Shown here: positions 56,143-64,000 of the stretch, in pieces
Layout of the letters: each line of letters begins with the position of its first letter
Position numbering within the stretch: position 1 is the first letter of the stretch
Assembly (NCBI GenBank): GCA_017307955.1
Contig: JAFKFV010000018.1
Location: forward strand, 1-64,000
Length of the DNA: 64,000 nucleotides
Direction of reading: 5' to 3'
DNA from: Allobosea sp.
Lineage (GTDB): Bacteria; Pseudomonadota; Alphaproteobacteria; Rhizobiales; Kaistiaceae
Made by a program: the position numbers and the translations under genes
Notes under the pieces: model-generated
Told to the model about the DNA's origin: nothing
Database searches by the model: none
What the model saw: the letters and a program-made list of their open reading frames with translations, nothing else

Positions 56143-59031
56143 ATGGCCAACAAGATGCTCATCGACGCCACCCACCCGGAGGAGACCCGGGTCGTGGTGG
56201 TCCGCGGCAACCGGGTCGAGGAGTTCGACTTCGAATCCGCCTCGCGCAAGCAGCTGCGCGGCAATATCTATCTCGCCAAGGTAACCCGGGTCGAACCCTC
56301 GCTTCAGGCGGCCTTCGTCGAATATGGCGGCAACCGCCACGGCTTCCTCGCCTTCTCCGAAATCCATCCCGACTACTACCAGATCCCCGTCGCCGACCGG
56401 CAGGCGCTGATCGAGGCCGAGGAACAGGAAGAGCGCGAGGCCGAGGAACGCGCCACGCGCCAGGCGGCCCGCCGCTCGCAGAAGAACCGCGCCGCGGCCC
56501 GCCCCGCCGAGCGCGTCAGCGCCGAGCCGGCCGAAAATGGCGAGGAGACCGCGCCGTCCGCCGAAGGCGAGGCCCCCTCGGCCGAGACTCCGGCCGAGCA
56601 GGCGGGCGACGCTCCCGAGACGGCGGCGCCTGTCGCCGCCGCTGAGGCTCCCGAGGGCGAGACCGAAGCCGTCGAAGACAACGGGCCGCCGGACGACAGC
56701 GCCGACAGCTTCTCCCATCTCGAGGCTCCTCCGTCCGACCATAGCGTCGAGGAGATCGGCCATGACGGCGAGGAAGAAGAGAATCCCGAGGACAGCGTCG
56801 AATCCGTCGGCGCCGAGGATGCCCTCGAGGAACTCCCGGAGCGTCGCCGCGCCCGTGCCCGTCAGTACAAGATCCAGGAAGTCATCAAGCGCCGCCAGGT
56901 GCTGCTCGTCCAGGTCGTGAAGGAGGAGCGCGGCAACAAGGGCGCCGCGCTGACCACTTATCTCTCGCTCGCCGGCCGCTATTCCGTGCTGATGCCGAAC
57001 ACGGCACGCGGCGGCGGCATCTCGCGCAAGATCACCAACACCGCCGATCGCAAGCGCCTCAAGGAAGTCGCGCAGGATCTGGACGTCCCGGAGGGGATGG
57101 GCGTCATCCTGCGCACGGCCGGCGCAACGCGCACCAAGGCCGAGGTGAAGCGCGACTTCGAATATCTGCTGCGACTCTGGGAGAATGTGCGCGAACTGAC
57201 GCTGCGCTCCTCGGCGCCGACCCTCGTCTATGAGGAAGGCAGCCTCATCAAGCGGTCGATCCGCGATCTCTACAACAAGGACATCGACGAGGTTCTCGTC
57301 GCCGGCGAGGAAGGCTATCGCGAGGCGAAGGACTTCATGCGCATGCTCATGCCGAGCCATGCCAAGAACGTCCAGCCCTACCGCGAGACGCAGCCGATCT
57401 TCGCGCGCTACAGCGTCGAGGCGCAGCTCGACGCGATGTTCTCGCCGCAGGTGACGCTGAAGTCGGGCGGCTATCTCGTCATCAACCAGACCGAGGCGCT
57501 GGTCGCCATCGACGTGAACTCGGGCCGCTCGACGCGCGAGCACAATATCGAGGACACGGCCTACCAGACCAATCTCGAGGCGGCCGAAGAGGTGGCCCGC
57601 CAGCTCCGCCTGCGCGATCTCGCCGGCCTCATCGTGATCGATTTCATCGACATGGAGGAAAAGCGGAACAACCGCGCGGTCGAGAACAAGCTGAAGGCGG
57701 CGCTGAAGAACGACCGGGCGCGCATCCAGGTCGGCCGGATCTCGCATTTCGGCCTCATGGAGATGTCGCGCCAGCGCATCCGCACCGGCGTCGTCGAAAG
57801 CTCGATGGAGGTCTGCCCGCATTGCCATGGCACCGGCCATGTGCGCGCGCCGGCTTCGGTGGCGCTGCACGTGCTGCGCTCCGTCGAGGACACGCTGCTC
57901 AAGGGCGCGACGCACGACCTCATCATCCGCACCCGCACTGCGGTCGCGCTGTATATCCTTAACCAGAAGCGCGGCCATCTCGCCGAGATCGAGGAGCGCT
58001 TCGGCATCTCGATCACCGTGCTCGCCGATGACGGTGTCACCTCCGCCGCCCATTACACGCTGGAGCGCGGCGAGCCCGTGACCCCGCGCGAGGTGCCGCT
58101 GGCGCCCGTGGCGCGCGCGATCGTGCAGCCCGATTCAATCGAGCCGGTCGACGAGGACATCGAGGACGAGGTCGAGGCTGACGAGGAGGAGGAGACGGAG
58201 ACCGAGCGTCCCGCTTCCGAGAGCCAGGACGAGGGCGGCGCCCGCCGCAAGCGTCGTCGCCGCCGCCGCCGCCGTGGTGGCGAGCGCGAGGGCCATGACG
58301 AGTCCGGCAATGGCGAGGAAGCCCGCGAGGCGGTTTCCACCGCCGAGACCGGAGAGGCGACCGACTCCGACGAGGCCGGCGACGAAGGCGACGACGAGGC
58401 CGGTGACGGCGCGCAGCGGCCCGAGGGCGATGGCGAAAACGGCGAGAATGGTGAGCACAAGCGCCGCCGCCGCCGCGGCCGCCGCGGTGGCCGTCGTGGC
58501 CGTCGCGAGGATGGCAGCGTCGAGACCGAGGCGGGGGCCGAGACCGACGGAGTAGCGGAAGCCGTCGCCGAGGGCGATGGCGAGCAGCCGATGAGCGCCG
58601 AAGCCTCCACCGAGGACGTTGCCGTTCGCCTCGAACTCGACGAGACCGGCGAGGTCCAGTCCAGCGGCTTTGTCGAGGACGAGCCGGAAGGCGTTCGCGA
58701 CATCGACCCGGAGGACGCCGGCGAACGCCTGGTCGCCCGCGACGTGCCGATCGCCGACATGGCCGAGTATGAAGCGCCGCTGCTCGATCCGATCGAGGAC
58801 GAAGCCGAACTCGACATGCCGGAAGTCGGCGATGACGAGGACGACGAGCCGGAGGACGAGACCTCGGACCTCCGCGTGATCGACGAGGACACGATCGAGG
58901 CCGTCGAGGGTCCGCAGGAGCCGGACGAATCGGTCGTGCCCGCAGATGCGCCGAGCGATCCGGCGTCCGACACGGCCGAAGAGGACAATCGTCCGAAGCG
59001 CGTCGGCTGGTGGCGTCGCCGTTCGAGCTGA
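56143..59031 (+). CDS. rne: ribonuclease E
   Basis: A 962-residue endoribonuclease at the centre of mRNA decay and rRNA/tRNA processing. The S1 domain (from about 37; GNIYLAKVTRVEPSLQAAFV) is interrupted after about residue 85 by a long acidic, alanine/proline/glutamate insertion (to about 235) and resumes at KRRQVLLVQVVKEERGNKGA. The catalytic DNase I-like part has TEALVAIDVNSGRSTREHNI (Asp 457) and LAGLIVIDFIDMEEKRNNRA. The zinc link is CPHCHGTGHVR (about 556). The C-terminal tail (about 660-962) alternates arginine-rich RNA-binding patches (RKRRRRRRRRGG) with acidic runs and ends RVGWWRRRSS, the degradosome scaffold. Confidence 0.97.
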   Translation: MANKMLIDATHPEETRVVVVRGNRVEEFDFESASRKQLRGNIYLAKVTRVEPSLQAAFVEYGGNRHGFLAFSEIHPDYYQIPVADRQALIEAEEQEEREAEERATRQAARRSQKNRAAARPAERVSAEPAENGEETAPSAEGEAPSAETPAEQAGDAPETAAPVAAAEAPEGETEAVEDNGPPDDSADSFSHLEAPPSDHSVEEIGHDGEEEENPEDSVESVGAEDALEELPERRRARARQYKIQEVIKRRQVLLVQVVKEERGNKGAALTTYLSLAGRYSVLMPNTARGGGISRKITNTADRKRLKEVAQDLDVPEGMGVILRTAGATRTKAEVKRDFEYLLRLWENVRELTLRSSAPTLVYEEGSLIKRSIRDLYNKDIDEVLVAGEEGYREAKDFMRMLMPSHAKNVQPYRETQPIFARYSVEAQLDAMFSPQVTLKSGGYLVINQTEALVAIDVNSGRSTREHNIEDTAYQTNLEAAEEVARQLRLRDLAGLIVIDFIDMEEKRNNRAVENKLKAALKNDRARIQVGRISHFGLMEMSRQRIRTGVVESSMEVCPHCHGTGHVRAPASVALHVLRSVEDTLLKGATHDLIIRTRTAVALYILNQKRGHLAEIEERFGISITVLADDGVTSAAHYTLERGEPVTPREVPLAPVARAIVQPDSIEPVDEDIEDEVEADEEEETETERPASESQDEGGARRKRRRRRRRRGGEREGHDESGNGEEAREAVSTAETGEATDSDEAGDEGDDEAGDGAQRPEGDGENGENGEHKRRRRRGRRGGRRGRREDGSVETEAGAETDGVAEAVAEGDGEQPMSAEASTEDVAVRLELDETGEVQSSGFVEDEPEGVRDIDPEDAGERLVARDVPIADMAEYEAPLLDPIEDEAELDMPEVGDDEDDEPEDETSDLRVIDEDTIEAVEGPQEPDESVVPADAPSDPASDTAEEDNRPKRVGWWRRRSS

Positions 59032-59060
59032 CACGTCTCAGCCTTTAGTTCGAGAATGAC

Positions 59061-59092
59061 AAAGGGCCCGGCGCCGAGCGCCGGGCCCTTTT
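59061..59092. terminator. rne: bidirectional terminator between rne and ohr
   Basis: GGGCCCGGCGC / GCGCCGGGCCC is a perfect 11-base stem with a CGA loop, flanked by AAA on the left and TTTT on the right. It can end rne on the plus strand and ohr on the minus strand, whose stop codons are 30 and 20 bases away. Confidence 0.85.
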
Positions 59093-59111
59093 CATTGGTC
59101 GTCCTGTCTGG

Positions 59112-59537
59112 TCAGAGGACGGTGAGGCGCACATCCAGGCTGCCGCGCGTCGCGTCCGAATAAGGGCAGACGACATGGGCGCGCGCGACGAGATCCTCCG
59201 CCACTGCCCGCTCGACGCTCGGAATGGCGACGTCGAGCGCCACGTCGAGACCGAAGCCGGTGCCGTCGTCGCGCGGGCCGATGCCAACCTTGGCCGTCAC
59301 GGTGACGTCGCTGCCGAGCGTCACCTTCTGCTGGCCGGCGACATAGCGCAGCGCGCCAAGGAAGCAGGCGGCATAGCCGGCCGCGAACAGCTTCTCCGGA
59401 TTGGCGCCGGGACCGCCGGGGCCGCCGAGCTCGCGCGGCACGACGAGCTGCAGGTCGAGCTCGCCGTCCTCGCTGCAGGTCCGGCCGTCGCGGCCGCCTC
59501 CCGTCGCCGTCGCGGCCGTATGATAGAGAACCTTCAT
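59112..59537 (-). CDS. ohr: organic hydroperoxide resistance protein (Ohr/OsmC family)
   Basis: A 141-residue OsmC-fold peroxidase reducing organic hydroperoxides. The start MKVLYHTAATATGGGRDGRT is typical of Ohr, and the two catalytic cysteines are in KLFAAGYAACFLGALRYVAG (about 60) and HVVCPYSDATRG (about 125). It contains the Ohr-specific ELGGPGGPGANPEKLF segment. An ATG just inside a GTG is taken as start. No ohrR gene is in the window, although a candidate operator lies upstream. Confidence 0.95.
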   Translation of the reverse strand: MKVLYHTAATATGGGRDGRTCSEDGELDLQLVVPRELGGPGGPGANPEKLFAAGYAACFLGALRYVAGQQKVTLGSDVTVTAKVGIGPRDDGTGFGLDVALDVAIPSVERAVAEDLVARAHVVCPYSDATRGSLDVRLTVL

Positions 59538-59583
59538 CACATATCTCCCGAAACTGATGCAGCACTGCGCCGCTGCGCTTTAT

Positions 59584-59595
59584 ATCGCACACGAT
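59584..59595. promoter_or_regulatory. candidate OhrR-type operator upstream of ohr
   Basis: ATCG-CACA-CGAT is a small perfect dyad 47 bases before the ohr start, set in an AT-rich patch (TTTATATCGCACACGATTTATT) unlike the rest. Rhizobial OhrR sites have a GCACAC-containing AT-flanked dyad as I recall. This is a weak match and needs the regulator located elsewhere. Confidence 0.3.
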
Positions 59596-59766
59596 TTATT
59601 CGTAGGCGACATGTTTTTTCGGCATGCCTGCCATGCCGGGTCCGGCGAGGCGCGACCGATGATCGCAAACAGCGGGACGAGGCGCCCGCCAGCCGCGAGC
59701 GCCTTTGACTTGCGCCGCCGAGAGCGGCATAAGTCGTCGCAATCGTTGCAAGACATGGGTGCCGAA

Positions 59767-60171
59767 ATGGGCTGGTTCCTGACCGAACTCTTCACCTGGT
59801 GGAACGGCCAGACCATGGGCACGCGCTTCTACACCTGGCGCAAGGGCGAGAAGGTCGGCACGGACGAGTTCGGCAACACCTATTACCGCGCCCCCGACAA
59901 GTCACAGACCGCCGGCGGCTTCGCCGAGCGTCGCTGGGTGATCTATAGCGGCTATGCCGAGGCGTCGAAGATCCCGACCGGCTGGCACGGCTGGATGCAT
60001 CACCGCACCGATACCCCGCCCTCGCAGCAGAATTACAAACCGCGCGAGTGGCAGAAGCCGCATCGGCAGAATCCGACTGGCACGCCCAACGCCTACCGGC
60101 CCAAGGGCTCGATCGTCGGCGCCGATCACCGTCCGCGCGTGACGGGCGACTACAACGCCTGGACGCCGTAA
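59767..60171 (+). CDS. NADH:ubiquinone oxidoreductase subunit NDUFA12
   Basis: A 134-residue accessory subunit of complex I, conserved from alphaproteobacteria to mitochondria (B17.2). Family text: FFTWWNGQT-like FTWWNGQTMGTRFYTWRKGE, then VGTDEFGNTYYRAPDKS, RRWVIYSGYAEASKIPTGWH, and WMHHRTDTPPSQQNYKPREW. It caps the peripheral arm of complex I near the matrix or cytoplasmic face. The ATG giving MGWFLTELFTWW is the family-like start; another ATG lies four codons upstream. The main nuo operon is not in this window. Confidence 0.94.
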   Translation: MGWFLTELFTWWNGQTMGTRFYTWRKGEKVGTDEFGNTYYRAPDKSQTAGGFAERRWVIYSGYAEASKIPTGWHGWMHHRTDTPPSQQNYKPREWQKPHRQNPTGTPNAYRPKGSIVGADHRPRVTGDYNAWTP

Positions 60172-60602
60172 AGGCCGACACGTCGCGCTGAAGCGTGCCT
60201 CCCGGCAGCTAGCATTTCCTGAAACCGGCAGCGAGCGGTCCGGCCGACTCGGCCGAGGGTTTGCACGTTCGGTCTCCGGCGGAAATCACCGCATGGCGCC
60301 ATCGCGGCGCGCCTTGGCTTGCCCCCGCGGCAGGCGCCGGTGGCGGTTGGCGGAATGGCGCCCTCACCTCGCCCAAGCTACCGATCCTGTGGACATCGAA
60401 ACGCCATATGACGGCGGCGTGACGGCGGCTGCGCACCGGTCATCCACAGCGCCGGAAGCGCGGATGGTGGCTGCAACCCCTTGTGCTGTCTCGGCTTCGC
60501 GCGCGCTGTCGCGCAATGATCCCCAGATCGCCCGCCTCGTGCCTGGCGGATTACGCAGCACACACGACATGTAGCCGCCCAAGCTTCGGGCACCACTATT
60601 CC
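60172..60602. other. intergenic region, no gene seen
   Basis: About 430 bases after NDUFA12 with only chance ORFs on both strands. Composition is mixed and there is no clear repeat. It precedes the promoter-like TTGACC of the candidate RNA. Confidence 0.5.
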
Positions 60603-60636
60603 TTGACCCTGCCGCGAGACTCGGAATAGCTTCCAA

Positions 60637-60772
60637 CTCGTAAACGACGCCCCCGCGGGCCGGTTGGGCGTCGAGGGCCAAAACCCCTCAAGACATGTGG
60701 TTTCAAGCGCGAAGCAGGCGTACGCTTCACGCAGCGCTCCCTTATGCGCTGTGTTCGGACGCCTGCTTTTTT
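60637..60772 (+). ncRNA. candidate small RNA upstream of nrdJ
   Basis: A promoter-like TTGACC (60603-60608), 17 bases and ATAGCT (60626-60631) would start a transcript near 60637. It begins with a perfect stem CGACGCCC / GGGCGTCG (60645-60652 with 60666-60673) and ends about 135 bases later in a strong terminator. No ORF on it looks coding. I found no match to B12 riboswitch boxes. It could instead be a leader of nrdJ that terminates, but nrdJ appears to have its own NrdR-controlled promoter after it. Identity unknown. Confidence 0.45.
60712..60772 (+). terminator. intrinsic terminator of the candidate small RNA
   Basis: AAGCAGGCGT (60712-60721) pairs with ACGCCTGCTT (60759-60768), enclosing an inner stem CAGCGC / GCGCTG, and ends in six T (60767-60772). 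GCGAAGC before and inside the left arm can instead pair with GCTTCACGC, giving an alternative fold that breaks the terminator. Confidence 0.75.
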
Positions 60773-60792
60773 GTGGCCGGATGGGCTCGGTA

Positions 60793-60840
60793 ACCCTATA
60801 TTTAGGGGTATTGCCGATATTCATCCACAAGATGATGACG
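60793..60840. promoter_or_regulatory. NrdR box pair upstream of nrdJ
   Basis: ACCCTATATTTAGGGG (60793-60808) matches nine of ten bases of the NrdR core CwAtATaTwG. A weaker second copy, CCACAAGATGATGACG (60825-60840), lies with its core 32 bp downstream. NrdR boxes usually come in pairs about three helical turns (31-32 bp) apart before ribonucleotide reductase genes. They are 105-150 bases before the nrdJ start. Confidence 0.75.
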
Positions 60841-60944
60841 GCGCACGGGGAGCCTTATCACCCGTGACCCGTTAAGCAGAACGGACTTCGGCCATCGGGC
60901 CGACGGCGCGGCTGGGCAGGCGCCGGAGCAAGGGACGAAAGCGG

Positions 60945-63900
60945 ATGCGGATCGAACGGCGCTTCACCACCTCGGGTCAGTCGGCCTATGCCGGGATCGA
61001 ATTCCGGACGACCAAGAGCGAAATCCGCAATCCGGACGGCTCGGTCGTGTTCCGCCTCGAAGGCATCGAGGTCCCCGCTACCTGGAGCCAGGTGGCGAGC
61101 GACATCATCGCGCAGAAGTACTTCCGCAAGGCCGGCGTCCCGGCGCGGCTGAAGCGCGTCGAGGAGAACGACGTCCCCTCCTTCCTCTGGCGTTCGGTCG
61201 CCGACGAGAAGGCGCTTGCGAGCCTCCCCGAGGGCGAGCGCTTCGTGGGCGAGACCGATTCGCGCCAGGTCTTCGATCGCCTCGCCGGCACCTGGACCTA
61301 TTGGGGCTGGAAGGGCGGCTATTTCGACACCGAGGAGGACGCCCAGGCCTTCTTCGACGAGCACCGCTTCATGCTGGCGACGCAGCGCGTCGCGCCGAAC
61401 TCGCCGCAGTGGTTCAATACCGGCCTGCACTGGGCCTATGGCATCGACGGTCCGAGCCAGGGCCATTTCTATGTCGACTACAAGACCGGCAAGCTGACGC
61501 GCTCCAAGACCGCCTATGAGCATCCGCAGCCGCATGCCTGCTTCATCCAGTCGGTGCAGGACGACCTCGTCAACGAGGGCGGCATCATGGACCTGTGGGT
61601 GCGCGAGGCGCGCCTGTTCAAGTATGGCTCAGGCACCGGCTCGAATTTCTCGCGCCTGCGCGGCGAGGGCGAAAAGCTCTCCGGCGGCGGCCGCTCCTCG
61701 GGCCTGATGAGCTTCCTGAAGATCGGCGACCGCGCCGCGGGCGCCATCAAGTCGGGCGGCACCACGCGCCGCGCCGCCAAGATGGTCGTGGTCGACGCCG
61801 ACCATCCCGACATCGAGAAGTACATCAACTGGAAGGTGCATGAGGAGCAGAAGGTCGCGGCGCTCGTCACCGGCTCCAAGATCAATGCCCAGCACCTGAA
61901 GGCCATCATGAAGGCCTGCGTGAACTGCGAGGGCTCGGGCGACGACTGCTACGATCCCGCCAAGAACCCGGCGCTGAAGCGCGAGATCCGCGCCGCCAAG
62001 AAGGCGCTGGTGCCGCAGAACTACATCCTGCGCGTGATCCAGTTCGCCAAGCAGGGCTACACCGACATCGAATTCCCGGTCTACGACACCGACTGGGATT
62101 CGGAGGCCTATCTCACGGTTTCGGGCCAGAACTCGAACAACTCGGTCTCGGTCACCGACGAGTTCCTGCGCGCGGTCGAGACGGATAGCGACTGGAAGCT
62201 GATCCGCCGCACCGACGGCAAGCTGGCGAAGACGCTGAAGGCGCGCGACCTCTGGGAGCAGATCGGCCACGCCGCCTGGGCCTCGGCCGATCCCGGCCTC
62301 CACTTCAACACCACCATGAACGAGTGGCATACCAGCCCGGCCTCGGGGCGCATCAACGCCTCCAATCCGTGCTCGGAATACATGTTCCTCGACGACACGG
62401 CCTGCAATCTCGCCTCGCTGAACCTGCTGCAGTTCCGCAATGCCGACGGCGCCTTCGATGTCGAGCGCTATATCCATGCCTGCAGGCTGTGGACCGTCGT
62501 GCTCGAGATCTCGGTCCTGATGGCGCAGTTCCCGTCGAAGGAGATCGCCGAGCTTTCCTACCAGTTCCGCACGCTCGGCCTCGGCTATGCCAATATCGGC
62601 GGCCTGCTGATGACCTCGGGCATCCCCTATGACTCGACCGAAGGCCGCGCCATCTGTGGCGCGCTGACGGCGATCATGACCGGAACCGCCTATGCCACCT
62701 CGGCCGAGATGGCCAAGGAGCAGGGCCCCTTCCCGGGCTTCGCGAAGAACCGCGACCACATGCTGCGCGTCATCCGCAACCACCGCCGCGCCGCCCATGC
62801 CGAGACGACGGGCTATGAGGGTCTCTCGACCTTCCCGGTGCCGCTCGACCATGGCTCGCTCAAGGACAAGCGCCTCTCCGACGCCGCCCGCGCGGCCTGG
62901 GATCAGGCGCTCTCGCTCGGCGAGCAGCATGGCTACCGCAACGCGCAGGCGACGGTGATCGCGCCGACGGGCACGATCGGCCTCGTCATGGATTGCGACA
63001 CCACCGGCATCGAGCCCGATTTCGCGCTGGTGAAGTTCAAGAAGCTGGCCGGCGGCGGCTATTTCAAGATCATCAACCGCGCCGTGCCGGAGGCGCTGCG
63101 CTCGCTCGGCTATGCCGAGCACCAGATCGCCGAGATCGAGGCCTATGCCGTCGGCCATGCCTCGCTGCGCCAGGCGCCGGGCGTCAACCACACGAGCCTC
63201 AAGGCCAAGGGCTTCACCGACGAGGTGCTCGAGAAGCTCGAAGGCTCGCTGGCCTCTGCCTTCGACATCAAGTTCGTCTTCAACAAGTGGTCGCTCGGCG
63301 AGGAGTTCTCGAAGCAGGTTCTCGGCTTCACCGATGCGCAGCTGAACGACCCGGCCTTCGAGATGCTGCCGGCGCTCGGCTTCTCGAAGAAGGACATCGA
63401 GGCCGCCAACGTCCATGTCTGCGGCGCGATGACCCTCGAAGGCGCGCCGCATCTGAAGCTCGAGCACTATGCGGTGTTCGACTGCGCCAATCCCTGCGGC
63501 AAGCTCGGCAAGCGCTTCCTCTCGGTCGAGAGCCATATCCGCATGATGGCGGCGGCGCAGCCCTTCATCTCGGGCGCCATCTCCAAGACCATCAACATGC
63601 CGAACGACGCGACCGTCGAGGACGCGAAGAACGCCTATATGCTGTCGTGGAAGCTGGCGCTGAAGGCCAACGCGCTCTATCGCGACGGCTCCAAGCTCTC
63701 GCAGCCGCTGAATTCCCAATTGCTCGCCGATGACGGCGAGGACGAGGAAGAGGCGATCGAGGCGCTGGTCGCAAAGCCCGCGGCGCAGCGCGCCGAGGCG
63801 ATCGCCGAGCGCATTGTCGAGCGGATCATCGAGCGAGAGGTTCGCCGGCGCGAGAAGATGCCCGATCGCCGCACGGGCTACACCCAGAAGGCCAATGTCG

Positions 63901-64000
63901 GCGGCCACAAGGTCTATCTGCACACCGGCGAATATCGCGATGGCCGCCTCGGCGAGATCTTCATCGACATGCACAAGGAAGGCGCCGCCTTCCGCGCGAT
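60945..64000 (+). CDS. nrdJ: vitamin B12-dependent ribonucleotide reductase (class II), 3' end cut by window
   Basis: 1018 codons are present and the frame is open at the window end; full NrdJ of this type is about 1220-1260 residues. The start gives [20 protein letters not shown]. The active-site segment [20 protein letters not shown] (Asn, Cys, Glu) is intact, as are the early cysteine in [14 protein letters not shown] and [20 protein letters not shown] near residue 675. A charged segment ([20 protein letters not shown]) precedes the C-terminal zinc region not in view. It makes deoxyribonucleotides with adenosylcobalamin, with or without oxygen. No cobalamin riboswitch is seen; NrdR boxes are. 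Confidence 0.96.
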   Translation, partial: MRIERRFTTSGQSAYAGIEFRTTKSEIRNPDGSVVFRLEGIEVPATWSQVASDIIAQKYFRKAGVPARLKRVEENDVPSFLWRSVADEKALASLPEGERFVGETDSRQVFDRLAGTWTYWGWKGGYFDTEEDAQAFFDEHRFMLATQRVAPNSPQWFNTGLHWAYGIDGPSQGHFYVDYKTGKLTRSKTAYEHPQPHACFIQSVQDDLVNEGGIMDLWVREARLFKYGSGTGSNFSRLRGEGEKLSGGGRSSGLMSFLKIGDRAAGAIKSGGTTRRAAKMVVVDADHPDIEKYINWKVHEEQKVAALVTGSKINAQHLKAIMKACVNCEGSGDDCYDPAKNPALKREIRAAKKALVPQNYILRVIQFAKQGYTDIEFPVYDTDWDSEAYLTVSGQNSNNSVSVTDEFLRAVETDSDWKLIRRTDGKLAKTLKARDLWEQIGHAAWASADPGLHFNTTMNEWHTSPASGRINASNPCSEYMFLDDTACNLASLNLLQFRNADGAFDVERYIHACRLWTVVLEISVLMAQFPSKEIAELSYQFRTLGLGYANIGGLLMTSGIPYDSTEGRAICGALTAIMTGTAYATSAEMAKEQGPFPGFAKNRDHMLRVIRNHRRAAHAETTGYEGLSTFPVPLDHGSLKDKRLSDAARAAWDQALSLGEQHGYRNAQATVIAPTGTIGLVMDCDTTGIEPDFALVKFKKLAGGGYFKIINRAVPEALRSLGYAEHQIAEIEAYAVGHASLRQAPGVNHTSLKAKGFTDEVLEKLEGSLASAFDIKFVFNKWSLGEEFSKQVLGFTDAQLNDPAFEMLPALGFSKKDIEAANVHVCGAMTLEGAPHLKLEHYAVFDCANPCGKLGKRFLSVESHIRMMAAAQPFISGAISKTINMPNDATVEDAKNAYMLSWKLALKANALYRDGSKLSQPLNSQLLADDGEDEEEAIEALVAKPAAQRAEAIAERIVERIIEREVRRREKMPDRRTGYTQKANVGGHKVYLHTGEYRDGRLGEIFIDMHKEGAAFRA

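Noticed and set aside
60172..60944. A cobalamin riboswitch before nrdJ
   Set aside because: I looked for the B12 box and the conserved core and did not see them; the NrdR boxes explain regulation better.
61629..63974. A 781-codon open frame on the minus strand
   Set aside because: Antisense shadow of nrdJ, whose plus-strand frame is open throughout with active-site motifs.

Overview
The window is a GC-rich stretch of ordinary bacterial chromosome, about 64 kb, densely packed with housekeeping genes. Several features point to an alphaproteobacterium of the order Hyphomicrobiales (Rhizobiales): a short-form proS joined to lolC-lolD, the block DUF2155 / aat / accC / accB / aroQ, a suf operon with a NifS-like gene at its head, an NDUFA12-type complex I subunit, RNase E with an acidic insertion in its S1 domain, and a B12-dependent ribonucleotide reductase. 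I cannot name the genus from sequence alone. I see no rRNA, tRNA, CRISPR array, phage or insertion sequence.

Layout. 1-3932 (minus): the start of a UDP-glucose dehydrogenase, then proS-lolC-lolD-TM2. 3933-4487: intergenic, with a strong terminator closing a candidate plus-strand small RNA. 4488-6232 (minus): thiD and a drug/metabolite-type exporter. 6541-12654: DUF2155 (plus) overlapping tail to tail with aat, then accC, accB, aroQ, a DsbA-like protein and an M48/TPR protease (all minus). 12775-17076: an aminotransferase, a ROK regulator and the divergent pgi. 17220-22494: a Crp/Fnr regulator, then a TetR regulator facing a three-domain LplT-PlsC-acyl-ACP synthetase fusion across two perfect operator palindromes, then a tiny lipoprotein. 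22547-32031 (minus): the suf iron-sulfur operon, with a GT9 glycosyltransferase and a VOC protein inserted, a frameshifted NifS-like gene at its head, and tenA and a TfoX-like gene at its tail. 32281-36755: alpha/beta hydrolase, membrane protein, K+/H+ antiporter, anmK. 36825-39461: an aromatic-amino-acid attenuator controlling DAHP synthase, then tyrS. 39502-44456: a YhdP/AsmA-like protein, divergent bcp, and DUF455. 44538-48592: two tandem M23 peptidases and prfB with a programmed +1 frameshift. 48699-55401: DUF4893, mgtE, an EamA protein, PBP1A and an AMIN/amidase_3 amidase. 56143-60171: rne, ohr, NDUFA12. 60172-64000: a candidate small RNA, an NrdR box pair, and the first 1018 codons of nrdJ.

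How the genes work together. Cell-envelope functions are prominent: Lol sorting, M48, two M23 peptidases, PBP1A, amidase, anmK, YhdP and acyl-lipid recycling. Iron-sulfur assembly is the largest operon. The most informative non-coding features are the apparently leaderless aromatic leader peptide before aroG, the two TetR operators 30 bp apart, the two NrdR-like boxes 32 bp apart before nrdJ, an Irr-type box before the suf operon, and a CtrA-type site before the amidase gene.

I did not find a multi-gene system that looks wholly new. The best leads are the two candidate small RNAs, the aromatic attenuator and the disrupted NifS-like gene. Start codons were chosen by eye from ribosome-binding sites and family alignments remembered rather than computed.
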